Source: Amphiura filiformis (lineage: Eukaryota > Echinodermata > Ophiuroidea > Amphilepidida > Amphiuridae). From it: 64,000 bases of DNA. Below the pieces are notes generated by a model that was not told the origin of the DNA, ran no database searches, and worked only from the letters and a program-made list of their open reading frames with translations. The number at the start of each line of letters is the position of its first letter. Positions within the stretch are counted from its first letter, which is position 1. Positions 1 to 11,980 of the stretch are shown here, piece after piece. The stretch lies in assembly GCF_039555335.1 (NCBI RefSeq), contig NC_092636.1, positions 53,065,706 through 53,129,705 of the forward strand, read 5' to 3'. A program made the translations under genes and the position numbers.

Positions 1-98
1 ATCATTACAAAATACGCAGGCTCATATCTCACGTCGATGAGACAGAGGGCTGAAACTTAGGCTGAAACAGGACTGGAAGGGGATTCCCCAATCCCATA
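1..98. other. left edge, flank of a large transposon
   Basis: No coding or repeat signal recognised. It ends in the TA (97-98) that forms the left target-site copy of the element starting at 99. Confidence 0.5.
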
Positions 99-2087
99 CA
101 GTAGGGAGGCCACATAGCCAAAAGTGCCCTATTTAACGATTTCGAAGGAGATATTTCAAATGGACAAATTATATATCAACATGTTCAGAAGAGTCTGTAG
201 AATCTTTTCTGCCATGTTGCCAAATCTGTAATCTGGCAACGATCACGCTATTTAATGATATTTATTAGGCCCCTATATTTTGCCTAAAAGAAAACTAAAA
301 GGAGTAGAACCCGGGGAGTAGAAACTTCATATTTGGTGTGCAGAAAATTATACAAGTATATTCAAAATATGTGAACAAAATCATCGCTTAATTCAATACA
401 TTTATGGGTAAAAATGGCAATTTGGTGATTTTTTTTCAGTTTTGACCCCAAAAATGTAATTTTACATGGGGAAAGTTTTTGAAAAATGACATTATGTGTC
501 TTAGAAAGTGAATCAATTTACAAAGATGGATGTCTGGATCAAAAAAGTCAATCACAACATTTTTCTGTGACCTATGGTTTTTGACCTAAAATGCATGTTT
601 CTAGTGATTTTGGTCATTTTGGCCAAAAATGCAGTTTCCATGGCAACAGCATTTAAGGAGGCTGTGTACTCTCAGACATGTATGTAGTAAAAGTGCAATA
701 ACTTTGTAATTATTCGCGCAAGACATATAAAAGTATACATTTTATGAAGGCAAGACATCAATAAATCTTAATATAAATACAGATTTGGGGTAAAAACAAC
801 AATTATGAAGAAAATCACAAAAAGTGAGTTTTGGCAATATTTGTTAGGTACATCATAACAAAAAAAAACGCTCTTTCCAAAATATTTTATTTTGTGTTTA
901 GCTCAATCTTGAGGCTCCATTCCAAAAACGTTTTTTTTATTTTTTTGATATTGGCCTTATTTTTTTTAGATATTTACCATATAAGGCATCAAATTGAACT
1001 TTTTAAAATTCACAAACGCCTATTTGCACAAAATGATGGCTAAAATCGGAAATAGACCAAAATATTAAAAAAATGAGAAAACCGTTTCTTGAGTCGATCA
1101 TGCTTTTTACGATGATCATATTTGCTTACCTATAGATGCTGTATTTATTGAGTTATCGTGTATCTAAATCGTCATTTTACAGAGAAAATGAACATTGAAA
1201 TAATGGCCGTTGAAGTTTAAAGTGGTCACATTTTGCACTTTCATCGAATCTCGCAGGAGAATGCGGCAGTTTTTATTTTTCTACCTTACATTACATAAAC
1301 ATTGGGTAAATCCACGGCCCCTTGAGAAGTTTGAGCGAAATCCATTCATAACTTGATATTTAAATCGGGGAAAGAACTTGAAAAAACCCACATTTTATCA
1401 GCTAAAACGGAGCCATTTGACCACTAGGTTTTTGTGCTTCTGTGGTGTTTCCATAAGATGCGCCGCGCATGCAGATAAGCGTAGCGTATTTTGTGTGTTA
1501 ACAAATTGCGCGATACGCAACGCGATGCGTTGTTGCGCGCGTGTACCCTGCTGGTACAACAAAGATTTTCTTTCCTTTTCAATTTCAAACACGAGTGGAA
1601 TAGTGAAATAAAATCCTTAAAATATTGCAGTTGGAGTTTACAAATCTGGATTTTCATTCCTTGTATTTATAAAAGACATAACAAAGTACAAACATATCAA
1701 AAAAACTCAATTTTGCAAAAGAAACAATGTCCAGAGTACACAGCTGCCTTAATGCTCATTTTAATGTAAATATCCCCGATAAAGAGCTAATTTCCCAGTT
1801 AAATTCACAAAAATGGGTGTAAATGGCTGTTTCCATGGAAGCTGTCTATTCTTTTAATTTATACATGTATCAATAATATAAAGTGAAATTCAAACTTTTA
1901 TAATGCAACAAATTTCTAAAAATTAGTGAAAAGGCAAAAATGACCAAAATCACTACATAGGTCACAGAAAAATGTTATGATTGAGTTTTTGGATTTAAAC
2001 ATCCATCGAAGTAAGTTGATACACTTTCCATGATGCATAAATCATTTTTCAAAAATTTCCCAAAAAATGGCATTTTTACCCATAAAT

Positions 2088-2589
2088 TAGGGGTGGTGCA
2101 ATAATTATGTGTACCCCAGGGTGGTGAATTCTCAAAATGGTCTGCCAAAATCGCTTGCCCCCCCCCCTCTGACCATGCCAAAAATCTTTGCCCCCCACCC
2201 TTTTGAGGTGCCAAAAACCTTTGCCCCCCCTTTTGATGTGCCAAAAAATCTTTGCTCCCTCCCCCTTACACAGCAAGATTATTGGGAACCTGAATTTAAA
2301 ACCTTAAATTGTCTTATCATATAATGCGAGCGCAGCGAGCAGGAAATTTGCATATTTGAATGTGTTCCTAACGTTTTCCTACACCTTTTTAGGGCGTAAT
2401 ATAGAAACGGTGCCCAAAATATCTGTGCCAAAAAATGCTTGCCCCCCTTTGACCTGCCAAAATCGCTTGACTCCCCTTTCGACCTGCCAAAAATGCTTGC
2501 CCCCCCCTTTTGGCCTGCCCAAAATCTTTGCCCCCCCCCCCCCTATAATTCACCACCCCGGGGGTACACATAATTATTGCACCACCCTT
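2088..2589. mobile_element. MITE with C-rich modular interior, nested in the right arm
   Basis: Inverted ends of about 40 bp carry GGGTGGTGCAATAATTATG followed by GTACCCC and GGTGGTGAATT. TAAAT occurs on both sides (2083-2087, 2590-2594). The undisturbed left arm of the host element (about 395-412) reads straight through this point, giving the empty site. The interior is built of degenerate 22-26 bp modules of the form TGCCAAAAATCTTTGCCCCC, seven or more copies. The small ORFs over these modules are repeat artefacts. Confidence 0.7.
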
Positions 2590-2748
2590 TAAATGTATTG
2601 AATTAAGCGATGATTTTGTTCGCATATTGTAAATATCCTTGTGACATGAAGTTTCTACTCCATTTGGTTTTCAAGAAATAGCAAGTTAAAATATGCCATT
2701 TTTAGGTAAAATATAATACAAAAATCCTTAAATAGCATGACTGTTGCC

Positions 2749-3128
2749 CAGGGCCGTCGCTAGAGGGGGGTATGGGGGTGTGACACCCCCCAATACACAA
2801 TTTTGTCGGCAAACATTGGTTGTTGTCGTCAAAACAATGTGACCGTCTGCAAATGTAGTAAAAGGGCCAAATTGCTATAGCCATATAAAATATTTGTGTT
2901 ACGAAATTGTGCTGTTGTTACGTAATAGAACTATTGTTAATATTATATTAGTTACTAGTTAAAAAATTGAGTCAACAATTTATTGACTCCCCACCCTCCC
3001 CCCAACTTTTTAGATTTTCGAGCGCCGTCCTGGCTCTAAAAAAATTGGGATCTACAAATTACAAAAAATTTCCGTCGGCTAAACATGCTGTACACCCCCT
3101 GAATCATATTGGTCTAGCGACGCCCCTG
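2749..3128. mobile_element. hAT-like MITE nested in the right arm
   Basis: The 8-bp duplication CTGTTGCC is perfect at 2741-2748 and 3129-3136. Terminal inverted repeats are CAGGGCCGTCGCTAGA (left) and CAGGGGCGTCGCTAGA (right, reverse complement). An 8-bp duplication with CAGGG ends fits the hAT superfamily. No transposase is encoded. Confidence 0.8.
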
Positions 3129-3250
3129 CTGTTGCCATGGAAATGGAATAGAACGCCCGGGGTACAGATTTGGTAACATGGCAGAAAAGATTCTCCAGAC
3201 TGAACATTTTGATATAATAATTTGTCCATTTGAAACGTCCTCCGAAATGG

Positions 3251-3604
3251 TTAAGGGGTACTACACCCTGTGGTAAATTGTGACTATTTTTCATTTTCTC
3301 AAAAATAATAACACACTGGTAGCAAAGGTTATGTATATTATTGGGGCAAGGAATCCAATGACTACACTGAAATTTCAGTGACTCAAGACAAGCGGTTCAG
3401 TATATATGATCGGAAATGAGGTACATTCTAGCGGTACCTTTTTCTTGTCATAAATAACGAACGCTTGTCTTGAGTCACTGATATTCCAGTGCAGTTATTG
3501 GATTCCTTGCCCCTATAATATACATAACATTTGTTACCACTGTGTTATTAGTTTTGAGAAAAATGCAAAATAGACTCAATTTATCGAGGGTGTAGTACCC
3601 TTAA
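3251..3604. mobile_element. TTAA-flanked palindromic MITE, copy 1
   Basis: TTAA occurs at both ends, followed by the inverted end GGGGTACTACACCCTG / GGGTACTACACCCTCG. The interior is a long imperfect palindrome that includes two inverted copies of TCAGTGACTCAAGACAAGCG. It interrupts the terminal repeat of the element at 99-3638; the left arm has the intact CTATTTAACGATTTC at about 129-143, so TTAA is a true target duplication (piggyBac or Kolobok type). Other copies are at 6318 and 32079. Confidence 0.8.
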
Positions 3605-3857
3605 ATAGAACACTTTTGGCTATGTGGCCTCCCTACTGTATGCACATTCACTATGTTTTGTACAGAAATATAAACAGAACAGGCGAGGTTCATATTCATC
3701 TTCTAAATCTTAGGTTTTAAATTAAATACACGGTGCACTACCTGGCAGTATTAGGTATGCAATAAAACACTTCAAGCAATGGGGTAAAAAGGGTGCAATT
3801 TTGGCAGCCAAAAGGGGAAAAGAAATTCAGGTCATGTGGGCATTTGCCAATATAAAT

Positions 3858-4093
3858 GTGATGCGATCAAGCAAAATCAGTGGAACTCAGAAATATTGAT
3901 TTTGAGATAGCCAAACAAAGCAAATATTTCCTTTTGTTTTGGAAACTCTTTAATTGCTCTTATCTTTGGAACTGGTTGTTCTATTTCAATAGAGTTTTCT
4001 GCAAAATGCACTGTGAGCTTTGTAAATGCTTTTTAAAAGAAATTGAAATTTTAATATTTCTGAGTTCCGACTGCTTGTGCTTGATCGCATCAC
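3858..4093. mobile_element. MITE with about 40-bp inverted ends
   Basis: The left end GTGATGCGATCAAGC and the following AACTCAGAAATATT match the right end in reverse complement. AAAT flanks both sides. The 76-aa ORF inside runs through the element and resembles no protein I know. Confidence 0.6.
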
Positions 4094-5189
4094 AAATGAC
4101 TATCATGTAAGACCGAGTTCCGACTGATTTTGCGCAAATGACTGACTAGACCGAGTTCCTGAGTCTAGTTGTGGGGGGGGGGGCAATTTTTGACATTAAG
4201 GTGACAAAATAATCCTACAGGCACAACCAAACAAGATTTTGGATTTTTTTAGCTATGAAATTAAAAACAATGTTTTTTGGGGTTTTTTTTTCAAGTTTCT
4301 CCATTAAAAAAAAAATCTGGGCCAACCGAACCCTACTTGGCAAGTCCGTCCACCTGGGCGGGTTTTGCTTTTCAGAGGGGCACCGGGCAATTTTTGCTCA
4401 AATGTGCCATGGGCCATGAGTTTTTTGACGACTTGTTAAACAAAATTAATCAAAATTCAGATATTTGCACTTTCGAACAATCGTAGATGGGCTATTATTG
4501 ACATTCCGCATGTTGCAAAAATACACTACAAAATGCAACAAATAACACAGAAATGACAAGATTCAAACATTGTTATCAATGTGTTTTATTTTGGACTTTT
4601 TTTCCATACATTTTTGTTTCATGTTTTAGAGCAGTTACAAAACCTACAGGGAGATGCAAATTCTGTACACACTGTACACTTTTTACAAGGTATTAAGATA
4701 CATTATATACAGCTTGTGTACATACACTAATTAAACTACATGCAAGCCTATTGAGTATACAGGTGCCAGACTACTCAGAATCTTTCCAGTATCCCTACAA
4801 TTGGCAAATCCATACCATGTAACTTTTTCCCAAAGCTTCAAGATCATTTGCATTCTACTGTAACTTCCAATGGGGTTCACTTCTTACTTTGATTCCGAAT
4901 ATCAAGCATCCTATGTATACTAAACATAAACTTGCATACAAAAATAAAAATTAAACATAAATATGATAATCTGCATTATAAATACCATAACTAAACAAAC
5001 AACACAATATATTTGATACTGTTAAAAACAGATGTGATTATTCATTATTGTATTTCAACCTTTAGAGATATTGACTATAAAATGTCAATACTACTAATGG
5101 CCCAAAATCATAAATAAGGATAAATGTAAGGTAGATCCACTAGATTTACAGAATAAAAGTATTATTTTAAGACCCATCCATATCTCTAT
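4094..5189. other. intergenic, no gene recognised
   Basis: Homopolymer runs (G run near 4172), AT-rich unique-looking sequence, no long ORF. A decayed piece of the preceding MITE (GAGTTCCGACTGATTTTGCG) lies around 4110-4135. The 4590-5180 part might be the 3' UTR of an unseen transcript, but nothing demonstrates this. Confidence 0.4.
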
Positions 5190-6235
5190 CGCCTGATATA
5201 AAATGGGAGTAAGCATAGTTTCAATGGAGTGTGCCAGGGTTCTCTTGTTTTCCGTCCTGTTTTGTTATTTTGTTGCTCCGACCCACCCTCCTGGGGGTTG
5301 GTGCTATCTGCCCAGCGGGCCATGTTGCTCAATTCCCATATGTGTACATCCATATCGGGGCGGTGCGCTTGTCGGTTGCTGCATGTGTCTCGTTTCGCAT
5401 GATAGCTGGGGGTGGGTGCCGGGCTTGTCTCGGGTGGGGGTCGCTCGGTCGCCCACGGTCGCATGGTTTGGGAATACGTTTCTGTATTCCTGAAGGTGAC
5501 TTCGGTATGGCTTGGGGCGGCTTAGGCTTGGGACGGGTCTGGTATTCGTCCCTGGCTGTTTATGTGGAATGGAGCGTGTGTGGCGGCCGACGGGTGCATC
5601 GTTTTTGATGTGGATGTACACATATGTAGTGCTTATATACATGTAGTACTATTGGTGAATTTAGTTTTGGGGGTTCGGTAGTTTGCTCGCGTTTTGGACG
5701 TCTCATCTTCCGGTCGGGGGACGTCATTGGTGATGCTGGGCTGGCGGCAGTCCTACTCTCATTCCGGAGTGTGCGGACTTTGCGGTGGTTGGTCATATGC
5801 AGGATTTGGTGAGTGTGTCCCTTCATCACCGTTATTGGCGTTAGCATCGATTCGATGCTTTGGTTTTGATGTGACGCGTGATCTGTCATGGCGGACTTGT
5901 TTATGAGGGGACATGACCACTAAGTCATGTGTGTGGCTGGCTGCTGTGGGGAGCTGTGCGCTCAGGAGATGGGGGTGTTGCTGGTTCGTCGTGTTGCTGA
6001 GGGGGTCCTCCGATCGGGGGGGGGGACGTCTGGAGAGGGAGTGAATTGTTGTACTTGTGAAGCGGTTTACCATTGGTATGTCGTCTAACAGTCCTGATGA
6101 ACTTATTCAAGGGGCTCATATTTAATCGCTTTTTAAATATCTAATTGTTTTTGATGTAGTACTTATAAATGTGCAATATATGTATTTTATAATGTTTTTC
6201 TGGCGAATAAAATGAAATGAAATGAAATGAAAGTT
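5190..6235 (+). mobile_element. probable 3' end of a LINE (3' UTR with GAAAT tail)
   Basis: This block is sharply richer in G and C than its surroundings and ends in AATAAAATG followed by a short run of GAAAT units (about 6208-6232), a tail type common in non-LTR retrotransposons. Overlapping ORFs of 96-125 aa occur on both strands, as expected for GC-rich non-coding DNA, and show no reverse transcriptase motif. The 5' limit is set by composition only. Alternatives are a SINE-like or unknown repeat. Confidence 0.45.
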
Positions 6236-6317
6236 GTTCCATGTATAAACAATGCTATGTCAGTGTTATATCAGGCAATAGAGACTAGGTCTCAAAACAA
6301 TATTTTTATTCATATTC

Positions 6318-6625
6318 TTAAGGTGGTACTACACCCCTTGAAAAATAAAAAAACTGGTAACAAAAGTTATGTATATCATAGGGGCAAGGAATCCAACACC
6401 AGGTCCGCCGGGAATCCAGTTGACTAAAAACAAGTGGTACGTTATTTATGATAAGAAAAGAGGTACCGCTAGAATGTACCTCATTTCTTAACATATATAA
6501 TGAACCACTTGTCTTGAATCACTGAAATTTCAGTGAAGTAACTTTTGTTACCAGTGTGTAGTTATTTTTTGAGAAAAATGCAAAATTAGTCACAAAATTT
6601 ATCAGGGGGTGTAGTACCACCTTAA
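6318..6625. mobile_element. TTAA-flanked palindromic MITE, copy 2
   Basis: TTAA at both ends with AGGTGGTACTACACCCC on the left and its reverse complement on the right. Same internal palindrome as copies 1 and 3, with part of the centre lost. Confidence 0.8.
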
Positions 6626-8728
6626 ACAGATCACACATAAAATCATGTTTGCATGTAATTTAAGTCCACTCTTTATGGCTATTTTGATCAAGTTCAACCA
6701 GTCGCCCCTGTGCACAAAATTGGCAAATTCATTTAGTCCTTTAATAAGATTAAAGAAAAACAACTGTTTAAGAATATCAAGCATTGACACAGGTTGGTTT
6801 TGTACAGCATGAGCAAGGACGTATCCAGAGGATGCAGCTTCAAAATGGGAAATAAGTCTTGGAACGCTGACATGTAGAAAACAGAAAACTGACACCCCCT
6901 CTCCTACGTTCAATGTTGGGAAAAGCCAATGTCTTCAGCAGTTTCCCAATGTGTTCCAACATTGATTGATGGGGAGAGGGGAAGGGTAAATCATTGTTGT
7001 AGATGTCATGTTTGTTCCCAAACACAATATATCTGTAATCTCATTTCCATGATCATAAGAAATTCTGCACAGAATTTCGAAAGAGTGTGCCAAGGGTTCC
7101 AAGTATTTTCTTCCAAGATTGTAGCTCTTGATGCAGCTAGCAGGAGCGCACATACGTGTACGCAGGTATGCTCTGGTCCTGGGCTGCATGATGAGTCGGG
7201 ATCATATCCAGCCTCCAGTTGAATTCTGGATATCACATGCCTTTGTCTGTTGAATCATCCATTTTCATTACATTTTCAATTGGTTCACATAATACTGGAA
7301 TAGTTAATGAAAACACCTGCAAACTTTGGATGTGACATAACTTGTATAAATGGCATCTGGCAGTTTGATGCTGCTATAATTAGTGGATTTGGCATACATA
7401 GTGCACTGTCTCCTCAAGAGAATTTGGACCAATACTATATGCAGAGTTTACATCTACATTTATCATAAAAATATAACCATTCTTTTTTGACATCAGCTTA
7501 GAACAAAGACCAAATTCTCTCCTTGTTACTCTATAGGCCATTAATAATAGACCATTGGACCAAAGAGTAGAACCAATATAACACTCAGAACCAGAGCGAA
7601 CACAGACAGTCGGTTTCATACTTGATGGTCTGTTTATCGCATTAAAAAGAAAAAATAACTTGAATTTTGATGTTCCCAGATTGCGATTTTTTTGAACGCA
7701 AAGTGTCGACCACCATGCCTCCACATTGACATGCGCTGTTATAACAAATTTCATTTGTGAAAAAAAGTTGAAAGAAAATATTTCTGAGAACGAATATTTG
7801 ATTTTTTTAAAGTAAAAATAAATATGCAAATTAGACACACACACAAATTAGAAATAATATATTTGAATTTTTTTGAAAATAAAAAATTTGAAGAAACACA
7901 TTTTGTAAATGAGCTCATTATCATAATCACAAATATGAAAATTAGACCCCCCCAAAATGTAACCAGATTTTCTAAACCGTGGCCTACCTACCGTAGAATA
8001 ATTTATCTGAAGTCAATCTGCTTATCTATTCAAGATAACTATACAGCATCTGGACGAATGGAGGGGAATTTCAGCGTAAAATATGAAAATTAGCTCATTA
8101 TGATAACTAATACGCAAATAACCCAAAAAAAGTAGCCCAAGTGTCTGACCATGTCTTACCTATCCTAGAAATCCGCATATCCAATCAAGAGATACAGCAT
8201 CCGGATAGAGGTACATACAGACATACAAACAGGTTTTTTTACATTATTCCAGCTTAAAAAAATGAATATAATGCAAATATTGCACATCATAAATTATGTG
8301 AACTTGTCTGATTCTCTCACCCTAAACTGTGCAATTTTGTAAATAGTTATGACCAACTTGCTCATTACACTCTGTTTCAGAGAAGAACCGCAGTCCCTTG
8401 CCAAGATTGACGCGAGCACCCTGTTAATAAGCCACTGTTTTCCCTTCAAGAGCACCGCTCTGTGCCAACCAACATTTTGATGTGTAATCGGCTAATCAGA
8501 TTATCGGTCTGTTGTTATGATTGTCAGACGATTGAATCACCCAATCAGAACTCGCACTTCTGTGTTTACGCTGTACATGCTCTCAAAATGTAAACAACTA
8601 CTGTTCTTCTCTGCCAGAAACTGTAGCTATTAAAGTTTAATGCTGCTGTTGAAAGCCCTAAGTTCCTGGTATACATGGATGCAAAGTTATGTCACTTAAT
8701 TGTTTTTTGCTCATTATTTCTGCCTATA
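6626..8728. other. intergenic; unassigned minus-strand ORFs
   Basis: Two minus-strand reading frames stand out but match nothing I recognise: 6602-6913, where a pyrimidine-rich tract ending in CAG near 6870 could be a splice acceptor, and 7380-7844 (154 aa), which is only slightly longer than chance predicts in AT-rich DNA. The rest is AT-rich with no clear repeat. Confidence 0.3.
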
Positions 8729-8988
8729 CCGTAAAAATTCGATAGTTAGCATATGTGCTTACTACCGTGCCCTTTTGAAAACATGAAATTGTACCAAAGT
8801 CTGGCGCTTTACCAACTGAGCTAATGGGGTTGAGACACACATTTGCAGGTTTACTTGCTCGTATATAACTATGTGTATCAATGATTTGCTCAAAACCCTT
8901 TACACTTTTGTGGATGGGGCTCTTCATGTTTGCATGTTTTAAAAGCGCTTGATAGTAAGCACATATGCTAACTATCGAGTTTTTACGG
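8729..8988. mobile_element. MITE with about 36-bp inverted ends and an internal tRNA A-box-like segment
   Basis: Both ends carry CCGTAAAAA(T/C)TCGATAG followed by TTAGCATATGTGCTTACTA in inverted orientation. On the minus strand at about 8795-8826 it contains TTAGCTCAGTTGGTAAAGCG, which fits a tRNA D-arm / pol III A box. A matching B box is not evident. No clear target duplication. Confidence 0.65.
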
Positions 8989-9309
8989 CATCTCAATTTC
9001 ATTATGCATACTTCGTTCTGATTGGATCAGATCATATCACATGTTTACACACAGAGACAGGTGTCTCATTCAGGCCTCCATCATCCTTCCTATGTTCTCA
9101 ACAACAGTTGGCACATAAAATGTTGCAAGTCTTTGCAAAGGAAATCAAATGGTAGAGAAAATAGTACTTGCATATCAAGAACGGAAATTATATTCTTACT
9201 CCGAACTGAAGTTCATGAAGTCATAGTACATGTACATGCATGCATGCATGCTTGGAGGTATATTGATACAATGTACTGTACTGAAAGATCTGTTCATTAA
9301 TTTCTATCC

Positions 9310-9712
9310 CAATTAATTCAATTCAATTTATATAGGGAAATTTGACACCATTAAATACTTGGAAGTGGTCCATTTTAATAATAATAATTAAAAAAAGTTG
9401 GCATTTAGCACTTTTCACATGTATCAAAGTGCTTTACAAGTATCAAAGTGATTCAGCTGTCGTCAGAATATGTCAGCTGCCATACTATGCCAAGGCGTGC
9501 TCATACCTTTTGGCAGCACTCAATGGACAATATTCCTAACAGCTCCCCATTTCACCCCTGGGTAAAGAGAGGCAAGTGAGGTTAAGCACCTTGCCCAAGT
9601 GCACAACACAATGGTACCAACCGGGGCTCGAACTCACAATCCTCACGCTTGCAATCCTCCGACTGCGAGGCAGGGCCCTACCGCTGCACCACTGTGCCCC
9701 CAATGGACCATT
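9310..9712 (-). mobile_element. tRNA-derived SINE, near full length
   Basis: Read on the minus strand: a tRNA-like head at about 9712-9620 with A box GTGGTGCAGCGG and B box GAGTTCGAGCCCC, a body containing GTAAAGCACTTTGATACATG, and an AATTGAATTGAATTAATT tail at about 9325-9308. This head-body-tail order is that of a pol III SINE whose tail is shared with a LINE partner. Flanking duplication not established. Confidence 0.6.
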
Positions 9713-10371
9713 CAGAATTAAAGGTTTGCTCTTTTCAGCTTGTGTCCAAGCTATAAGTAATGCTGAATATTATGTTAATCAGGATATCCTGGTAAGTTAA
9801 CCGCCTGGGCACTACCTGATCTAACATTGCCTATGATTGGTCAATTACATGATATCTTCATTTTAATCACCAATCAAAATGGAGCTTTGCAAATAATTCA
9901 CCTCAATTTTTTTGCATGGTGAAATTATTCTAACAATATTGCTGATTGGTTCAATTGATAATGAAAACTTCTTTTTGACCAATAGGCAGGTAGTTCTCAT
10001 GGGGTTAATTGTATCTGTTAGGTAATGATGTAAAGTGTCACAACTTATAATATGTATGTTATCTTATACATGTGTGCGCACAGGCACATGCACATACAGC
10101 CTGCTGGTAGGTATGGAGTCAAGTAACAAGCATTCTGTGTCACCTTGTTGTTCATTTCACATAACGATGCATCGTATCGCTATTTACATGCACCATACAT
10201 TGTTATGTTAAACAAACGACAATCTGTGTGAAATTAAACCTAAGGATTTGCATCTTCTTTTACCTATCAAATTTCAAAACATAGATATATGTTACATCAA
10301 CAATTCTACTTGTGTACAAAACCACTCAAGGTGTTATAGGTATACATTTATACACACATACTTTGGCATTA

Positions 10372-10504
10372 CCTTCATGTAAGCATACTCAGAATTAGTC
10401 TAGTATCAAGACAGGAATTATACAGCTTATGGTATAAAGCTGTATAATCCCTCAATGAAGTCTTGACAACAGTCTAATTTCATGTATGCTTACTTGCATG
10501 AAGG
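10372..10504. repeat. foldback (inverted repeat)
   Basis: The left arm CCTTCATGTAAGCATAC and its inner part (AGTCT, TCAAGAC, TTATACAGCTT) recur inverted on the right. Most of the 133 bp can fold into one imperfect hairpin. Probably a small foldback MITE. Confidence 0.6.
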
Positions 10505-10757
10505 ATACACCCATACTTTCTGTACAGGAAAGGTTACCTGTAGCATGGAAATAGTACTATTTCCATGCCTATAGTGGACTTCACTGAGAGTTTACATGTC
10601 CAACCAGCAGGAGTAGTCAACATGCTGCAAGCTAGTGGGCTATTTACACCATGTGATGGTTCTCTTCCACACACAAGCCTTTGGAAGGGTTACTCTTTTG
10701 ACAGGTGGACATCATCTTTGACACAAGAGTCACATATCATGTGCATTTACGTACTTA

Positions 10758-11002
10758 GGCAATAGAAACAAATTAGTTCGATCTTTCGATCGACCATCGA
10801 TGCTTGGTCGATCCTTATTATTTTTGAAATCAATTAATTGACCATTGTTAATTGTGACAACGTACAAACATTTGTCTATATTGATATTGAAAAGTATAAC
10901 TTTAGCAATAATCTGATTAATAAGTTGTTATTTCATTAATAACAAGCATCGAAGCAGCATCAACGGTCGATCCAAAGATCGAACAAATTTGTTTCTGGTG
11001 CC
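10758..11002. mobile_element. PIF/Harbinger-like MITE
   Basis: TTA lies on both sides (10755-10757, 11003-11005). Inverted ends are GGCAATAGAAACAAATTAG and GGCACCAGAAACAAATTTG, continuing into GTTCGATCTTTCGATCGACC. A TTA duplication with GGC ends fits PIF/Harbinger. Confidence 0.65.
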
Positions 11003-11030
11003 TTAGTTAAGTGTACAAACTTTGGTTCAC

Positions 11031-11157
11031 CTCAAGTTTGGTAGTATGTGCTTATTCCGCTGGTTGCAGAATTGAGAGCGTAGAGCATATAAGGCGGCTT
11101 GTCGGCACACTTGTGGTGCAACAGCAAAAAATCATTACCATCACTACCAAACTTGAG
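11031..11157. repeat. small MITE with 15-bp inverted ends
   Basis: CTCAAGTTTGGTAGT on the left and ACTACCAAACTTGAG on the right are exact reverse complements. A decayed relative lies at about 50868-51046 (shared TTACCAAACTTGA end). Confidence 0.5.
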
Positions 11158-11171
11158 CAAATCAAAGCATA

Positions 11172-11312
11172 ATGGGCTAGTCCATATACTCCCTATGGAA
11201 GGCATGACCTTAATCTCCTACACAAGGGGAGTAGATTTCAAATGGAATCACACATCCAGGTAAATACATTTAAAATTCACACTCCCTGTGTAGAAGATTA
11301 AGATTAAGGTCG
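11172..11312. mobile_element. GGGCTATTCC-family MITE, truncated and diverged
   Basis: Contains the family's CCCTATGGAAGGCATGACC, the block around AATGGAATCACAC, and CACACTCCCTGTGTAGAAG, but lacks the terminal right end. Better copies are at 13013, 44639, 49301, 49605, 61698 and 63181. Confidence 0.55.
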
Positions 11313-11615
11313 ATGCGCACATCGTTTATCGAACATCGTTACTGCGCATTGCAAGTCGGCGTGACGTAAAATGACGAAGTTCTCAGGTGTACTCTTAAAG
11401 GGTTATGGGATTTACCGAAAAGGTCAATTGCATCACATTTCAAAATTCTTCCACCCTTTTCTTTTTTTTGTTTTAGTTAGTTCCACAATAGTTTGCAATC
11501 CAGAGTAAGACAGGCATTTAAGTGCCAGTAATGCATACTGTAATGTAGAATAACTTGGAAGCAAATAGCTCTATCCATGATTAAAAACATTGAATACCCC
11601 TGTGATTTTTGTAAT

Positions 11616-11980
11616 TCCAAATAAAATGAAGATAGTTCTGCTCACTTTTTAGTGATCACCACATAGTAGCTTCTTCAGATTGGCAACTTGTCACATCTGA
11701 TGGTTTCATTTGATAGGCAACATGAACTGTAGTAGAGGGTGTGATAAGTTGGTCAAAGATAATATTTAGTGTGTAGGTTACCTTATCCTTTCCATTCCTG
11801 TGGATCTTTTTTAAGCCACCTGCCTGTCTTATCAGCTTCTCTATAAATAACTTCTACATCATGTTCCTGTTGCATATGAAAGGAACCAGTCAGATGTGAT
11901 GGGCTGGCAGTCTGAAGAAGCCACAAATGTAGTGGTGAAACTTCACAAAAATGTAAGTAAAAATCTTCATTTTATTGGAT
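11616..11980. repeat. foldback element with long imperfect arms
   Basis: The left arm AATAAAATGAAGAT, then CACCACATAGTAGCTTCTTC and CACATCTGATGG, recurs inverted on the right (CCAGTCAGATGTGATGGGCT, then GAAGAAGCCACAAATGTAG, then ATCTTCATTTTATTGGA). Confidence 0.6.

Larger units (their letters stand above)
99..3638. mobile_element. Tc1/mariner-type non-autonomous foldback element with three nested insertions
   Basis: The ends are an inverted repeat beginning CAGTAGGGAGGCCACATAGC, flanked by TA at 97-98 and at 3639-3640. A CAGT terminus with a TA duplication is typical of the Tc1/mariner superfamily. The inverted arms are long: about 99-680 on the left matches, in reverse complement, about 1800-3638 on the right once three younger insertions (2088-2589, 2749-3128, 3251-3604) are ignored. 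The centre (about 700-1800) has no transposase-like reading frame, so the element must have been moved in trans. A GC-rich patch with CG-rich palindromes lies near 1455-1545. Confidence 0.75.

Noticed and set aside
5186-6119. Overlapping 90-125 aa ORFs on both strands as genes
   Set aside because: GC-rich block with few stops on either strand, ending in a LINE-like GAAAT tail; no domain.
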